Source: Solea solea (Eukaryota > Chordata > Actinopteri > Pleuronectiformes > Soleidae). Taken from it: a stretch of 64,000 nt of DNA. The stretch spans positions 19,291,458 to 19,355,457 of the forward strand of contig NC_081146.1 of assembly GCF_958295425.1 (NCBI RefSeq), given 5' to 3'. Below, piece by piece: positions 51,271-64,000 of the stretch; the first letter of the stretch is position 1; every line of letters starts with the position of its first letter. The notes beneath the pieces are model-generated. The model saw only the letters and a list, made by a program, of their open reading frames with translations. It was not told the origin of the DNA and did not search any database. The position numbers and the translations under genes are program-made.

Positions 51271-54200
51271 GTACACATATAAAATATAACAGGTTATTTT
51301 CAAGTAGTATTTCATATTGCTTCATGAACCATTGTTTAAGAAACACTGCCCTCAAGCGAAGTGGTTTGTTTGTGCTCTTTATCCAAGACTGTGGCTCTTA
51401 CTGCAGTAGATTAGGATGACCCTTTGGGAATATTAGTTCCAGTCAGGTTTACCCACGCATTGACTGATCAGACAGAGAACAGGAAGCTAGTGAAAAGGAC
51501 TGCTGTCCAGTTTAATCTCTGGAGAAAACCTACATTTTCCTGTTGCATATCCTCTGAATTTGATCTGGTTCAGGAGGAAGACATGTTCTCACAGCCATTA
51601 TCTCAGGTTTAAAGAAAACTTTAGAAAGATGTTGAGAGTTTAAACACTGGTGATCAGACTGCCATCAGGTCATTCATTAAACGTTGCCTTTAACCTTTGA
51701 TGATGGTTCGTGTCTGCTTGTGTGGCGTAACATGAACTACTGATGCGTTGAAAAAAACAGACTGAGTCATCAATAATAGCCTGTCAGTGTGTAACAGTAC
51801 ATTGATTCATCGTGTCCTGTACTTTATCTTGTCCAGGCATTCCTGCTTGAAACAACATTTGATTCACCATAATGCTTCTTAAGGCACAAATTCTGTCAAA
51901 ACTGTCAGATCTATCAGCCGAATGATCAAATTTGAGGAGGTATCATGTTCTGGTTATTGTAACATTTTGTGTCTATGGCAACAAGATACAAATTGTGTGT
52001 GAGTCAATGTGTCAGAAGCAAAGTTGGTCCTCCGAGACGGGGGATCATAATCATCACGGCTTCCTTGGCTGAATAACAGCAGTGATCAGTTACAGCTTTA
52101 TTTGGCTACGTGGGATTCACATTCCTTGCACTGGTTATATGGTTCATGTCTATGCAACACATCAGCACAGCTCAAATAACTCGACAATAAGAATAAAGCA
52201 ATGGAAAAAGATTATACCAAACTTAAGGTCAGCTTGGTCATCACCTAAGAATGTCCTAAGCCCCCTGGCTTATTCACTGATTGATTAATAAAACCCACAA
52301 TAATGGCTGAGAGCTACCATGAAAGATAGCAAGTTAGCATGCGTCATGGCCACTCCATATGAGTTAATAAGACATCACACATTTCTATACTGCACGTGTA
52401 CATGCAAAAATATAGACAAAAACACAGGCATTTAATTGAAGAAACACTGAAGAAAATAGAGTGAATACTAATTTAATAATCCATCATACCTACAGTATTT
52501 TGCTTTTATCGATATTGACTTTCTGTAATCATCAAAGTCTGTGCCGTATGTCTGTCGCTCTCTTGAATATCTTGAAATTTGCCAGTTTCAATACCTAGCT
52601 GCACGCATCAGAAGCACTGTGGCTTCAACACATGTGCAGTGGAGGAAGTAAACCAAAGTGTTCCCACTGACTTGAATGTGCCTCAAGTGCAGCAATCTCA
52701 CAGTCATTATCCATCTTGAATTAATTAAATGAGCCTAACTTTTACTGCTGCTGTAATCACTTGATCTTGATCGAGCTTAATTAGTCACATTAAGGAAGAC
52801 AATAAAAAAGGTGTAACGTATAATACTTCCAGGATATATACAACTTTCCTGACAATTCTGTGATGTTTTTAATGTTATCTGTAAAATGAAAAGGATTTTT
52901 GTGACATTCTTAAAGCATAGTGTCAGTGCCCAGACACAGCATTCTGCACAGCAATCTTTATTTTGACCAAAAATGCCAATTCACTTTCAAACAATTTCTA
53001 TCAAAGTTAAAGAAAACAGTTCCTTTTTTTAAGTAAACTTTACAACAAAACATACTAGCCACATTTTTTTGTGTGTCTTTGATGCCAATCCTGATCATCT
53101 CAGCATCTTAATGATGGAAGCTTTAAATTTCATTTGTAAGTGATTGTTACGGTTAAAGTACAGGACACATAAAGGTTAAAGGAGGAGATAATGCAACTTT
53201 ACGGATGCCAACTGCCATAAAAACAGCAAATAAGCTGTTTTTGTTGGGAGCAAGCTTGGTTAGTCATTAATAGGACATGTCTCATGAGGCTCTGAACCCC
53301 AAATTAACATTTTGTTACCATTCATTTAGAAATCAGTGACTCATCAATATTCTAGGCAGCCATTCCTATCTTTCTGCAACCCACCATTTGGTTTGTAGCC
53401 AAACTTACTAAAAGAATGTACTAAGTTCCCCAGCTCCCCACTACAACCCTGCTCCACAGAGTGATTTTTGTGAAAAGAACATTGAAGACAGTCAATCTTC
53501 ACCTTCGCCACCAACTTTTTTTTTCCTGTGCACTTAATTCTTGCTCTAATCCTCCTTTTTTCACTCATTGACATGCCATGGGATTTTTTTTGACTCAGTG
53601 GTGTGTATTTGATGATGAGCCATTGGTCTGTCAAGACTGTGTGTACATTGAGTAATTCCACTCCCTTTGTAGTTTGTCCCAGAGGAAGCTCTTCCCCTGA
53701 ATTGAGATTAATTTAATTATCATGTTGACAAGAGCTAAGCTGCTAGAATGTTATATTTGTTTTTCTTTGTACATGCCAGTGTGTTAGCAGTTTAAAAAAT
53801 ATGTTTTCATCCTCTCAATCAAACCCTTGGCCTTGAATAGTTTGCAACTTAGTTTGGCCTTCAGAACAGGCCACATAGCAATCAATGCCTTGTGACAGCA
53901 GATTTATTAAATCAAAATCCCCAGTCTTATGAAGTTAAGCAATCCATATTTCACCATGACATCAGTTACAGAATGACGTCTCTCTCACTATGGCAGATGT
54001 CTTCAGTTTTGACATAATGAATATATTTACCCACCTTTCAAGGAATAAAATAAATCTGTCAGAGGAAACAGTCTCCCACACAAAATAACCTTTTTTATTT
54101 TACTACCTGCAGTCTAAAAAATTGAGCTATAACAGTCAAGAATATTTGACATGTTGAGCACTATCACTTCCCAAACCATGTACCCACGTGAAGAGAATAA

Positions 54201-57200
54201 TAGTTGTTTTTTTCTTCCCAAAAACATCCCATATCCTACAGCGTCCCAAAAATAACCTTAAAGAACTTACACGTTTTTGGCTTTGTCCTTTGTTTCCATT
54301 TTACAGACGGTTAAGAAGACACATACAGTTGAGATACAGACCACGATTGAATAAGTGCATATTGAGTTCCTTTAATGATGATTGAAGATATCAGTCATCC
54401 AATTGGTGCTGCCCAGAGTTCAGCACCATGGACAGCACTGCGGTGCGTCATCCTCAATCCCACAGGAATTGCACTGAGCTTGGTGGCAGTTCTGGCTTAG
54501 TGGCAACAGTGGGAACTGCAGATCACATGAAACCGTAGTACTTTAGTACTGTACCCATGAAGGCCTTTAAACTGACATGACATTTTTCCAAGCATTACAC
54601 ATGATGAAAACAAATTCAAATATATACATCCAACAAATGCTTTAGAGCCACCAAGAGTTTTAGTAAAGTTCTATTGTGTTGGACTTTGCATACAAGAAGG
54701 AATGTAATTTTGTGTTGTAACCTTCCGCCTTATAATGAAATCTGTCCAGTTTGCCTTCTAAAGAAAGACTCTTGTTTAAGTCCATGAAAAAAGTTTTTTG
54801 GGGATATGGAAATTAAAACCTTTTTATTTTAAAGCAATTATACTCTAAATGAAACCTTGCATTAATTGATGCAGGGTGTCATAACCCCAGCTGACCACAG
54901 TCTAATAATCACACTCCATCCACAGCCACTTTCACATCAAGGTGATCCATGGTGCTTCACATCTGCTGCCACTGGCATAGCTTTGCCACCACCACAGGCT
55001 AAGAAGTTTAAAATGGTAGTTAAAGTCTTGCTTGAGCTCACTCTTGTGCATGAGTCTCTGTATTGCGCTCCCTGTTTGGCTTACCATTCAGATTGGTCAA
55101 CCCAAACTTTAATTAGTTCTTAGATTGGCAAAGTTTAAGAATAGCACAAATTCACATATTTGATTGCAACTCAAGTAGTAAGCAAGAGAAACCTGTGAAT
55201 GTACAGTAATGTGGTTAAATGTTTTCTATGATTCCCTGGGTCTCACTCTCATTAAACAAACTTCCACTCTGTTATAGGTCGCTTTAAAGGGTAACCGATA
55301 CTGCAAGTTTGTTTATTTAACAGCCGTTGTGGTTTTGTTGTCATGAAGCAAACCACTCTGTAGTGAAGTGCTACATCGCACTGTGTGCTTTGCATTTTCA
55401 AACCAGTGGAGACATCAATTGCATTTATGCAGTCTGAGTTAAACTGCAGTCACCCTCGAGTCGCTGGTATTTAAGAGGCACTCGGCTGTGGTTATGCTAT
55501 GTGTAACTGTTTGCCTAGTCGTTTTGTGATCCAGGATATGCCACTTTTTCAACTTGTATATACAGAATAGTTCTTAAATGTTTGGTCTTTTACTGTACTG
55601 TACAGTGTGAAGACCTACTCATGTACTGTTTTCCCGTCATTTTCCCAGTGTAAACTGAGATCATTTACAATGTCAATGTCATGTTGCCTTAAACAGGTAA
55701 GAATGGGTGTTATGGCGATATAGTAGTTGGTAAAATTGTACTTGCAATCTACAATATACATGCATCATGTTCCAATCATTTTCCTCTTGTCATGCTTCAT
55801 GAGCCCAGGGCAAGTTTTGATTTTTTTCTGAAACTGCAACGAGGTCTCTGTCCTTCCAAGGTTTCTAGACTGGCGACCTCTTCATCCCCCCGCCGTGTGG
55901 TTTTCAAACGTCTCTCCTCTCAGACAGTATTCCTTTTGTTATCTCTCTACATATAGTGCAAACACTTGCCGCATCTGCAGCTCCTGCAACTTTTGAGGCC
56001 TTAAGATGCCTTGGAAGAAACCAGAAGGAGAACTATGGAACGATGTTAGTCAAGCATAAACCTCTTAACGTCTCCTCTGTCAACCACGGATCCACACAAT
56101 GCCTTCCCTCTGTACCTTTTCCCAGCTCTCAAACCGCTTCTTAGACTTGCAAATCTTGGCTTTGATGTTGCGCTGCCTTGCTTCTTTTGTCAGGGAGAGG
56201 GAGCCAAGGAGGAGCGAAGCATTGCAGACAGCTGTTAAAACCACCATAATTCATTCATGTTATATGGCTTAGCCCTCACTGCCCTGGCAAAGATGCTGTT
56301 GTGTCTCTCTGTTCTATCTTTAACTAATTTATGTTCTCTGCAGTTCAGCGTTTTTTACTTCTTTATTTTCCTTTTCATACCCATGGTTTTTGCAGGAAGG
56401 AGTCCAACTCCATATATTTTTGTTTTGTGTCTGACAGTAAACCTGTTCCTCATTTACGAGAGAGGTGTCAAACTACTTCTGTGATCCTGTAGAAATTCAC
56501 GAGGCAAGACAGACTTCTGTTCCACATCCTCCTCCTGTTATCTTCTATGCCCAGATAAAATTAAGTATGATGGGCAGTACAGAGACTTGTCAAATGATTT
56601 GTAAATATGTTTGAAGTATTGAATTCAGATAAGTTAAGATTTTTAAATATTTTAGAAAGTTAAATTTCCTTGAAAACTCAGTCTTGTCACAGCCTCTTTG
56701 AACCTGTTTGTGGGCAAAGCTACTGGTGTAGTTCAAAACTCTCCTCCATGTCTCAAATTCCCTATTATAGTCTGAGTGAGATGGAATGAAGGAATGGTTG
56801 TAATGGGTAGACAACCAACAACCACTGTGGATTTGTGAGCCTGTCTGTGCAGCATCCAGGAATTTTGATCACATCTCCTTTGCAGACAGACACTTCATTT
56901 GTTTTGTGTGTGCCCAAGCACATTCCAGTGAGAGGACAGAGGACGGGTAGCGTTTACAGTTGCAGGGGTGACTCTTTTTGTCTCCACAGGGGGCAAGGGT
57001 CGCTGTGTGTTCATGTACATGGATGTAAAAAAGGGGATTTTTTTGTTTTTGTCCACATTTGTCCTGATGCTAGCATTATTTGGGCAGAAACCTAACCTTT
57101 GTCTGTAGTCATTGTTTTTTACTTTTGACTGATAACCAGGACACTTTCTCCTGGATTCAGGGAGCAGATCAGACACTAAACATGATATCGCTATCTAGAG

Positions 57201-60200
57201 GTCAGGCGAGTAACGTGGCTTATTTTCAGAAGATCACCATTTCTGAATGTGTCAGTCGAATGTTTGGGTTTTACATTTCAATTCCATAGCAACTGGCACA
57301 TTTTGTGGTGGGGGTTTTTAGAAAGTTCATGTGGTCTTGATCTTGTGATAAGACCAAACATGGTCTTCATGATATGTGTGGATTTGAATGTTGTCATTCT
57401 GACCATCTCATATTTGGTTTAATAGACAGGTGTTTCTTGTTATGTCTTGGTTGGTCACTGTTGGTCGTTATGTCTGACCTTTACAAGGCGGGTACACTAC
57501 AAGTAACCTCTGTGATGATGTGGCTCTGAAGAGTGACTGGAATTTACAACAGTGTTTATCCATTTCAAGCAGGACTAGACATTCCCATTTCAAATCAATC
57601 TGATGATTCATCTCCATGGAACTGGGGTGAATCATCTGTAGCTTAGTTATATGAGTGTATTTGGACAAACATGTCATAGTAAGCCTTCATGATGATACAT
57701 GGCAGGGAAATATTGTCCAACCAAAAGCCATATCAGTGACTTGAAGTCAGTTTATTCCTAAAGAATTAAGATGAACAATTGTAGTTTGATTATATTAATG
57801 GGTGGAAATATGTTTGACTCAAGCATTTTATTAGTTTTGTTGGTCAGGTTTCATCCAAATACTTTGGATGAATGCAAGTGTTTGTCAGTGATTGTCAGGG
57901 CTTATGGCCGGAGTTGTTATTGGAAAAGCAACAGTATGACATGATCGCGGCCAAATCCAGTTCTCTATCAGTAAAATAGATAACAGATAAAATACAGTAC
58001 ATTTTAGTCACAGAATGGAAATGCTCAGCACAGTTAAATCAGTTTAATAATTCCTGAATAGATCACTCTGGTACCAAAATTGGAGTCTAGTGTAGTGTCC
58101 ACTCTCAGCCACATACAATGATAATCACAGGCTCTCCATGGGGATTTAAAGGAAACAGAGTGAGATTGAGATTTAAATTTCACATTTCTGTCACACTCAC
58201 TATACTATGATAGATGGGCTCTTATTTGCTTTTGGACAAAATGTATTTAACTCAGTGCCAGTTGCTTAGGGTGAGTAGGAGTTCTTAAGATGATTTATTT
58301 GGAAGTGAGATTTAAAAAAATGCAGCTGAAATTACAATATGTGGACTAGTTTTGTTCAAAATGTTTTATTGTCAAGACATAAGTAGAGTCAGAGGATCAG
58401 TTTTACAGAGTTGATCATAAATATTAGAGATGAATAAATTCCTCCATGTTTATCAAAGCTTAGTCTCAGAAGTTGCTTCTTCTTCTTTTTTTTTACTTAG
58501 CTCATGTACATTTGTTATTCTTACTCTGTTTTCTTCTTATTTTGATCCATTTCTGTTAGGTCACTTTAGAAACTTAGACTTGACTCTCATCTAAAACCCT
58601 AGGGGAATGTTATTGTCTATGTAGAAAGCAGATGTGATTGCAGTATCTTAAACGTCGGACACAAAAAGAAAACATTTTAAAAAGGTATAAATAATGTTAA
58701 TCCTTTTTTATGATGCATTTCCCCTCTCCACTTACACGTTGACAAAATAAACAATATACAATAAAATCCCAATAATTAAATAGATTGGTCATTATATTGC
58801 TCTTATAAAATTATTTATTGACCAATTGAAATTGAGTCTAATCTGTGAATTTGTGTTTTAGGTCATGCCTCGTTGTCTTATAAATATTTCTACTGATGAA
58901 GTTCTACATTTAGTTAAAAGCTCAGAGGCAAAGGCTTAATCGCTGTGCATAAAACTACCACATGTGGCTGACTGGGTTTTCTCAGTGCCATAGTCTGATA
59001 AAATCGCAAAGAGGCAAAGCAGCTTCTTATTTTTCATTCTTGTCGTCCTACGTGTCTAGTTCATCTGTGTCACTGCTGTTTTTCTCCCTTTTTTCCTCCC
59101 ATTGCCTGAGTCAGAACTATGATGATTTAAAACAAGAGCAGCAGTTGCTGTTTGAAGTTTGATGAGAGGCATTATTATGACTTGTTACTTAAAGGTCAAG
59201 TTAGCCACAGGCATGATAAAGTAGATGGAGAAAAGGGGAAGGATGGAGGGTTAAAGGAGAGAGTGAAGTGTTGAAATAACTGCAGATGGTGCTGGGGCAC
59301 GGCACAGAGATCCAGTGGGTTCAAACTGCCACAAGAACATAAAGCCTTAAAGACTGGGACCGATATTAAGAAACTGGGTTTAAGTTATCTGCATATTAAC
59401 AGGTTTCTTTTTAATCACTTATAGAGAATTTTTGGGAAATTTTCCTCAAACCACCATGATCTTACTTGGTCTTCATTATTAAGTTGTGCTATATTGGTGT
59501 GTCATACAGTGGTTTCCCAGCCTTAGACTTAACTCTACTCTTGACTTACTCCACTGAGCAAAAGAATAATGTCATTCTTACTCAAATGACAGATAGGAAG
59601 GGTGATCTTTGTAACAAAAAAAAAAAAGAGGGGGGGCAGTGGGGTTCAGGCTTTGATTAGGAATGTTATTGTAAAGGAATCTGTCTTCAAACAGTGTGGA
59701 AATACTGCAGTGGAGAGAAACATCGAGAGTCTTGACCAGGGTCCCCCTGTGCTCTTTGACCTCAGGAGTAATTTATTTTTCTTTAAACAGATTGGCTAAA
59801 CGTTTGGTGTAGAGAACCGAAAAGTCAAAGTGTAAATCTTCAAAAATGCTTTTCTGTGTTTCAATGTTGTCACTGCTCCTCTGGGAGAAGACTGAATCTG
59901 TCCTTCCCCTGACCCCCTTATGGCTCCCCCATCTCTCACTCACATACGTTGCCTCTTGGTGTTTTGCCCATTTTCTCCTTTCCTTTCCTTTCTTTGTGCT
60001 GCAAGTTTGAAGTTGTGTTGACAGTGGGGCTGACATCGTAAGTTCATCAAGGTGGAAGGTCAGCCACATTGACCTGTGAGGGGAGAAAGCTTTAGATCCC
60101 TCTATGTATTTATAATTCTGCTCGTATTGTGTCCATAATCTAATAACAGCAGTCACATTGTTTGACAAATTAGTTTCCTCGTCATGTAGCACTCAACATA

Positions 60201-60923
60201 CTCCGAATGACTTCATTGTTGAGCTGTAAGTGCTGTATGCATTTTTCTTTTGCCCTGCATATCTTTTAAGTGGATGTAGATTGAGCGGGTTTTGTAGAAA
60301 TATGTAATAAATGACGCTTCCTTTAAAGCTAAGTCGTTGTAATGTGTTGTGCCCACTGACTGCCTGCAGATACAGATGTCGAATTTAGAAATTGTGCTTC
60401 TCTGCATAGATCCTTTGCCTCAGTGTGGCTCCCAGTACATGGAATTATATGGTAAATGGTCAGTAAATTGTCACCACTGTAAACTTGTTTGAATGTCAAC
60501 AGACAGGACGGAGTGTGTTTATTGCTGTCCTTCTAAATCTGTGTGTATTTAGCCACACACATGGATGTGATGGATGTAAAGCTGAAAAAGGTTGAGAGCC
60601 AAACTATCTGCCTCTTATTTAGTCATGTGGAGAACAGAGCCTTTCACATCCAACCACACGAGTACACACACACACACATGCAGCCATAATGAGCTTCCAC
60701 ATCAGCTGTTTTCCACCAGTGACTTTATTGTGTGCAACCTTCCATTTCTTCATCCAGCAGCAGCAGGCCTGTTCAGCACCAGTAAACAGGAACTTTGTTG
60801 TTCTTCCAAACAAAGAGCTCTGTTGTTTACTTGCCTTTTGCTTGGGGATAAATAAAAGCCAAGAAGACTAACCTTTGAGGTATCCTCTGTCTCTCTCTCT
60901 GTTTTTGTGTGCATGTCCTTCAG

Positions 60924-61079
60924 CTGCTGCACATCTGCATTGAGGGATGGGGAAACTGGCGCTGGTCAGAGGCCTTCAGTGTGGACAATGTAGGGACGCT
61001 GCTGAGGACCATTCAGTACAAAGGACGCACTGCCTCACTCATCATCAAGGTGGTGCAGGTTAGCGGTGTCCAGAAACAG
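60924..61079 (+). CDS. vps13b: VPS13B window exon 13 (52 codons, phase 0-0)
   Basis: Acceptor CATGTCCTTCAG and donor AAACAG|GTACTG. It encodes LLHICIEGWGNWRWSEAFSV, DNVGTLLRTIQYKGRTASLI and IKVVQVSGVQKQ. Mammalian VPS13B has LLHICIEGWGNWRWSEPFSVD and TIQYRGRTASLIIKVQQLNGVQKQ. The W-x-W-S-E-x-F-S-V-D pattern is the typical late strand of a VAB repeat, completing the one begun in exon 12. VAB repeats of Vps13 proteins bind adaptor peptides that target the protein to membranes. Confidence 0.97.
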
Positions 61080-62386
61080 GTACTGTAAATTTGTTCTTTG
61101 ATATTGTTTATTTGGTCAGTGTGTCTTTGTAAATGTACATAAGTCTATAAATATAGGCTGTGAGAAAATACACAAAACCACACTACCATTTTTTATGTTT
61201 AATAATAGTATTACATTCCTTCATACATTTTTTGTATGAGCTCTTTTTAATATAATTTCTATATTAGGATTTTGTAGTTGACCAGCTAACAACAGTGTAC
61301 ATTGTGCTTATGACCGTTTTTATAAATTTCCCCGCAACGGCTTATGCCATTGAACAACACAGTGTGCCTCATAAGTTCACAAAGAGGATCACAGGACACC
61401 AAAAACCAGCCCAAACCAACTCATAAAAAAAGAGGATGATGTAGTTGTTTTCCTGGAGATAATAGAGATGCCATCACATTGTAACGGTGACACTTTATTA
61501 TGCAAACAATGTCAAATGTGGTGCATGTCACCCTGCCTTCCTCTAGACATAACAGACCCAGCCTCTCACATTTCCTCCTCTGCCCCTGACTCTGTCCCTG
61601 ACTTTGCTTATGTTCCCGTTGGAACCAGTGATAGGATATGAGTGTTGGTCACATCCTCATTTTAGAGGTTTAGACAGAGGCTGATGGTACAGAAACTTGG
61701 CTTCTGTCCTGAACATACCTCATCTTGTGTTTTTTTGGGCAAAGGGTTCAGTGTCACATGCTGCTTCCTCTCTGGTGGCCTCTTTATCATTCAACTTAAT
61801 GTTCTCCACTATTAAATAAAATATTTCTTATATAAATCTCCACACTATAAACACAATGTACACACAATGATAAAGAACAGATAAAAAAAAGAAGCAAGAA
61901 ACACGAAAAGCATCACTACTGCTCAACGAAAGACTTAAAAGATAAATAAGTTATCAAAACACTAACTGATTTATTACTTAGAGATTAATATTTTTCTGTC
62001 TTTGCACATCTGTGTGTCAAGAAAAAGGGGGGAAAAAAGGAACAGTCAAGGATGAACAGTGCACTGGTGTTGTGCGGGTACATTACAGCAAGCTGCTGAT
62101 GCGAGATTTCCCACATTAGAGGCCAAGATCTTTATCAGTGCCATAACCCTTTGAGCACAGACAGCCACATGTGCACACACAAAGGCATAAAACAATCATG
62201 CACAGATGATAATGGAAACACTTCTGAGCAGAATTAGAACTGTCACTACCAGATGACAGCTCACTGGTGGCTGTGACTTGGCTGTGCTCTGTGCATTGGG
62301 CCTCATATTCATATGAACAGATTCATTTTAAGCAGTACATATGAGCGATCTGTGAGGTCCAGTGCTGTCATACTTTTTATTCTTTC

Positions 62387-62410
62387 TTTTTTTTTTTTCT
62401 TTTTTTTTTA
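62387..62410. repeat. T-rich homopolymer tract
   Basis: Two T runs separated by a single C. Confidence 0.9.
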
Positions 62411-62658
62411 ATGACTGGCCAAAATATTTTCAACTTATTTATATTTATAAAAAAAATTGCATGTGTAATTTAGATTATGTTCATTACTTTCTAGTTTACT
62501 GACAGGTTTTCTAATATTTTAGTATTTTTATTGGCAGCTGAAACATTTAAGTTGTCAGCAGATAAATGATGTCACTCTTACAGCTTCCTCAGGGTATTTC
62601 AGGTTACTGTCCTGTATCTTGTTCTCTTTCAAACAATAGTGTAACATCACATACTGTA

Positions 62659-62971
62659 GGCTGTAAAGGTTAAGTGGTTAGAACTGTTGCCTCATAGCAA
62701 GACTTGAGTTCAAACTGGTCTGTTCCAGGTCCTTACTGTGTTGAGTTTGCATGTCACAGTGTTGCATGGGTTTTCTCTGAGTACTCCAGTTTCCTCTTAC
62801 CATCAAACAGGGTAATGCTTCTGTCATTGCCCAGTATCAATGCACTGATATTCAATCTAGAGTTGATCCCGGGACACTGCTTAGTGGTTGCCCACTGCTT
62901 CTAGTTTTAGGAAGGTTCCTCTTAGAGGATGAATTTCCCCACATGAGTTGATAGTTACCTTAACCTTAACC
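62659..62971 (+). mobile_element. tRNA-derived SINE-like element, forward orientation
   Basis: The head reads TTAAGTGGTTAGAACTGTTG (A-box-like) and then GAGTTCAAACT (62706-62716, B-box-like), the Pol III promoter layout of a tRNA-derived SINE. The body has GAGTTTGCATGTCACAGTG, TGGGTTTTCTCTGAGTACTC and CCAGTTTCCTCTTACCATC. The 3' part has TGCCCACTGCTTCTAG and GAGGATGAATTTCCCCAC, then a TTAACCTTAACC-type tail. Its head matches the 16694-16963 element, but its 3' part differs, suggesting related families with different tails. It ends about 250 nt before exon 14. Confidence 0.72.
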
Positions 62972-63223
62972 AGCCTCACATAGGACAACAATACTAACAT
63001 GCTGTGGTATGAGGCCAGTTGTCTGAATACCTGTGAAACATGATAAGACCAATGGTATTTGTGCACTGTACTCACATACATGGTTTCAGGTTAGAGGTTA
63101 ACCCTTGTTATGTTATGCACAATGCTGAATAGAATATCTAAGTTAATCCACTGCTCAAGACATTATACTGTAAGGTCACAATTTCCCTCTTTTGTCCTCT
63201 TTTCTTTTTTAATTTTACTCCAG

Positions 63224-63490
63224 GTAATAATCTGTGGGCGTCAGGTCATGTGTAGCTACCTGACTCAGGACATTGAGTTGCGGGTGGTGCAGCACTATGT
63301 GGGTCCTGACAGTCAGACGGTGGTTAAGGAACACTGTGATTGCTTGGAGGCTGGGGCCAAGATGCCTTCCTATGTGCTGGAGGACACCGAGATGACAGAG
63401 CTGTGTGTGAGGGCCCGAGGAGACGAAGACTGGTCCCAGGACGTTCAGTTGGAGAGGAGGAACAGAGGAAGCAACAGCTATGTTGTACAG
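63224..63490 (+). CDS. vps13b: VPS13B window exon 14 (89 codons, phase 0-0)
   Basis: Acceptor TTTTACTCCAG|GTAATA; donor GTACAG|GTATAC. It encodes VIICGRQVMCSYLTQDIELR, VVQHYVGPDSQTVVKEHCDC, then MPSYVLEDTEMTELCVRARG and DEDWSQDVQLE. Mammalian VPS13B has IIICGRQIICSYLSQSIELKVVQHYIG and ELCVKAKGDEDWSRDVCLE. This looks like the next VAB repeat (a beta-strand pair, ..DEDWS.DV.L strand). The first six bases, GTAATA, mimic a splice donor. At 267 nt it is symmetric and skippable in frame. Confidence 0.97.
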
Positions 63491-64000
63491 GTATACAAAC
63501 ATACAAAGACTTCTTTTCTGAGGATGCTGCACCGTGGTGACTCTGACAACAGTTTGGCATTGGAACTCATTTCTAAACTGAGCTGGTATACACTTTTCTG
63601 TTCATTAGTTATTAATTATAACTCTGTACAAGCCTCGCTGTCATTACAGGGTGAATTCAGCCAGTTTGACAGGTCCTAACAATAAGCACATGTGTACAGT
63701 CTGTAGTGGCCCCAAGGTTGATTGTCCAAATAGAAGCTCTATGTGGTACCCAGATGAACACAGGTAGATGCACACATAGCACACAACACCACATCAAGCC
63801 AGTACTCCATCCTCACACAGACACACACGTTTGGAACTGGCGACTAGACCACCAACTGTGACCGGATCCTTTTCTCCTGGGTGGCCATAGTGGCAGAGCT
63901 TTCATGCTGCTACTCTCTTTTAGAGAGCAGATTGAGATCTTTCCCTCAGATAGGCTTACAAAGGCCATAACGCAACCATGTTGAGAGGGAGAAAATACAG
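63491..64000 (+). other. vps13b: intron downstream of window exon 14 (5' part)
   Basis: Begins GTATAC and is open at the window edge. In-frame reading through it continues to a stop near 63677 but resembles no VPS13B sequence. No other feature seen. Confidence 0.88.

Larger units (their letters stand above)
46394..60923 (+). other. vps13b: intron 12-13 (14.5 kb, largest in window)
   Basis: Contains a possible hAT end (48690-48784), the large AT microsatellite (51189-51270), short CA runs near 46692 and 47185, and an AT-rich segment with TAATTA cores near 52718-52784. Scattered open frames up to about 139 codons show no domain or codon bias. Ends GTGCATGTCCTTCAG. Confidence 0.85.
61080..63223 (+). 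other. vps13b: intron 13-14 (2.1 kb)
   Basis: Contains a T-rich run (62387-62410) and a SINE-like element (62659-62971). Ends TTTTAATTTTACTCCAG. Confidence 0.92.

Noticed and set aside
51048..51419. 123-codon open frame with alternating Tyr-Ile
   Set aside because: It runs through the AT microsatellite.
59773..60192. 139-codon minus-strand open frame upstream of exon 13
   Set aside because: No recognisable family and no support for a nested antisense gene.

Overview
The window is vertebrate nuclear DNA, almost certainly from a teleost fish and probably a spiny-rayed (percomorph) one. The evidence is split protein-coding exons with GT/AG boundaries, long introns, abundant CA/TG microsatellites, and degraded copies of interspersed repeats that I recognise as typical of teleost genomes. 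There is no bacterial, phage or plasmid signature and no complete small gene.

One gene explains all the convincing coding sequence: vps13b (COH1, the Cohen syndrome gene), on the + strand. Fourteen internal exons lie between 8208 and 63490. Joined at their splice sites, their phases agree throughout and give 1070 codons with no internal stop, roughly a quarter of the approximately 4,000-residue protein. Neither end of the gene is present: sequence 1-8207 is the 3' part of an upstream intron and 63491-64000 is the start of the next one. The encoded part runs from the middle of the lipid-transfer (repeating beta-groove) rod into the first repeats of the Vps13 adaptor-binding (VAB) region. VPS13B is known as a Golgi-associated bridge-like lipid-transfer protein.

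Layout: 1-8.2 kb intron; exons 1-3 clustered at 8.2-9.6 kb; 6.6 kb intron; exon 4 at 16.3 kb; 10.3 kb intron; exons 5-7 at 26.9-30.7 kb; 7.9 kb intron; exons 8-11 at 38.7-41.5 kb; 4.7 kb intron; exon 12 at 46.2 kb; a 14.5 kb intron; exons 13 and 14 at 60.9 and 63.2 kb.

The introns hold two related tRNA-derived SINE-like elements in opposite orientation (16.7 and 62.7 kb), a directly repeated pair of about 350 bp flanking exons 5-7 (26.3 and 30.8 kb), two MITE-like elements (1.3 and 36.0 kb), a possible hAT end (48.7 kb), large CT/CA and AT microsatellites, and two G-quadruplex-capable tracts. I found no undescribed system. The observations most worth checking concern splicing (a NAGNAG acceptor, a re-created donor at exon 14, a SINE about 20 nt past a donor), a DSGxxS degron-like motif, and the direct repeat pair that could mediate exon deletion.
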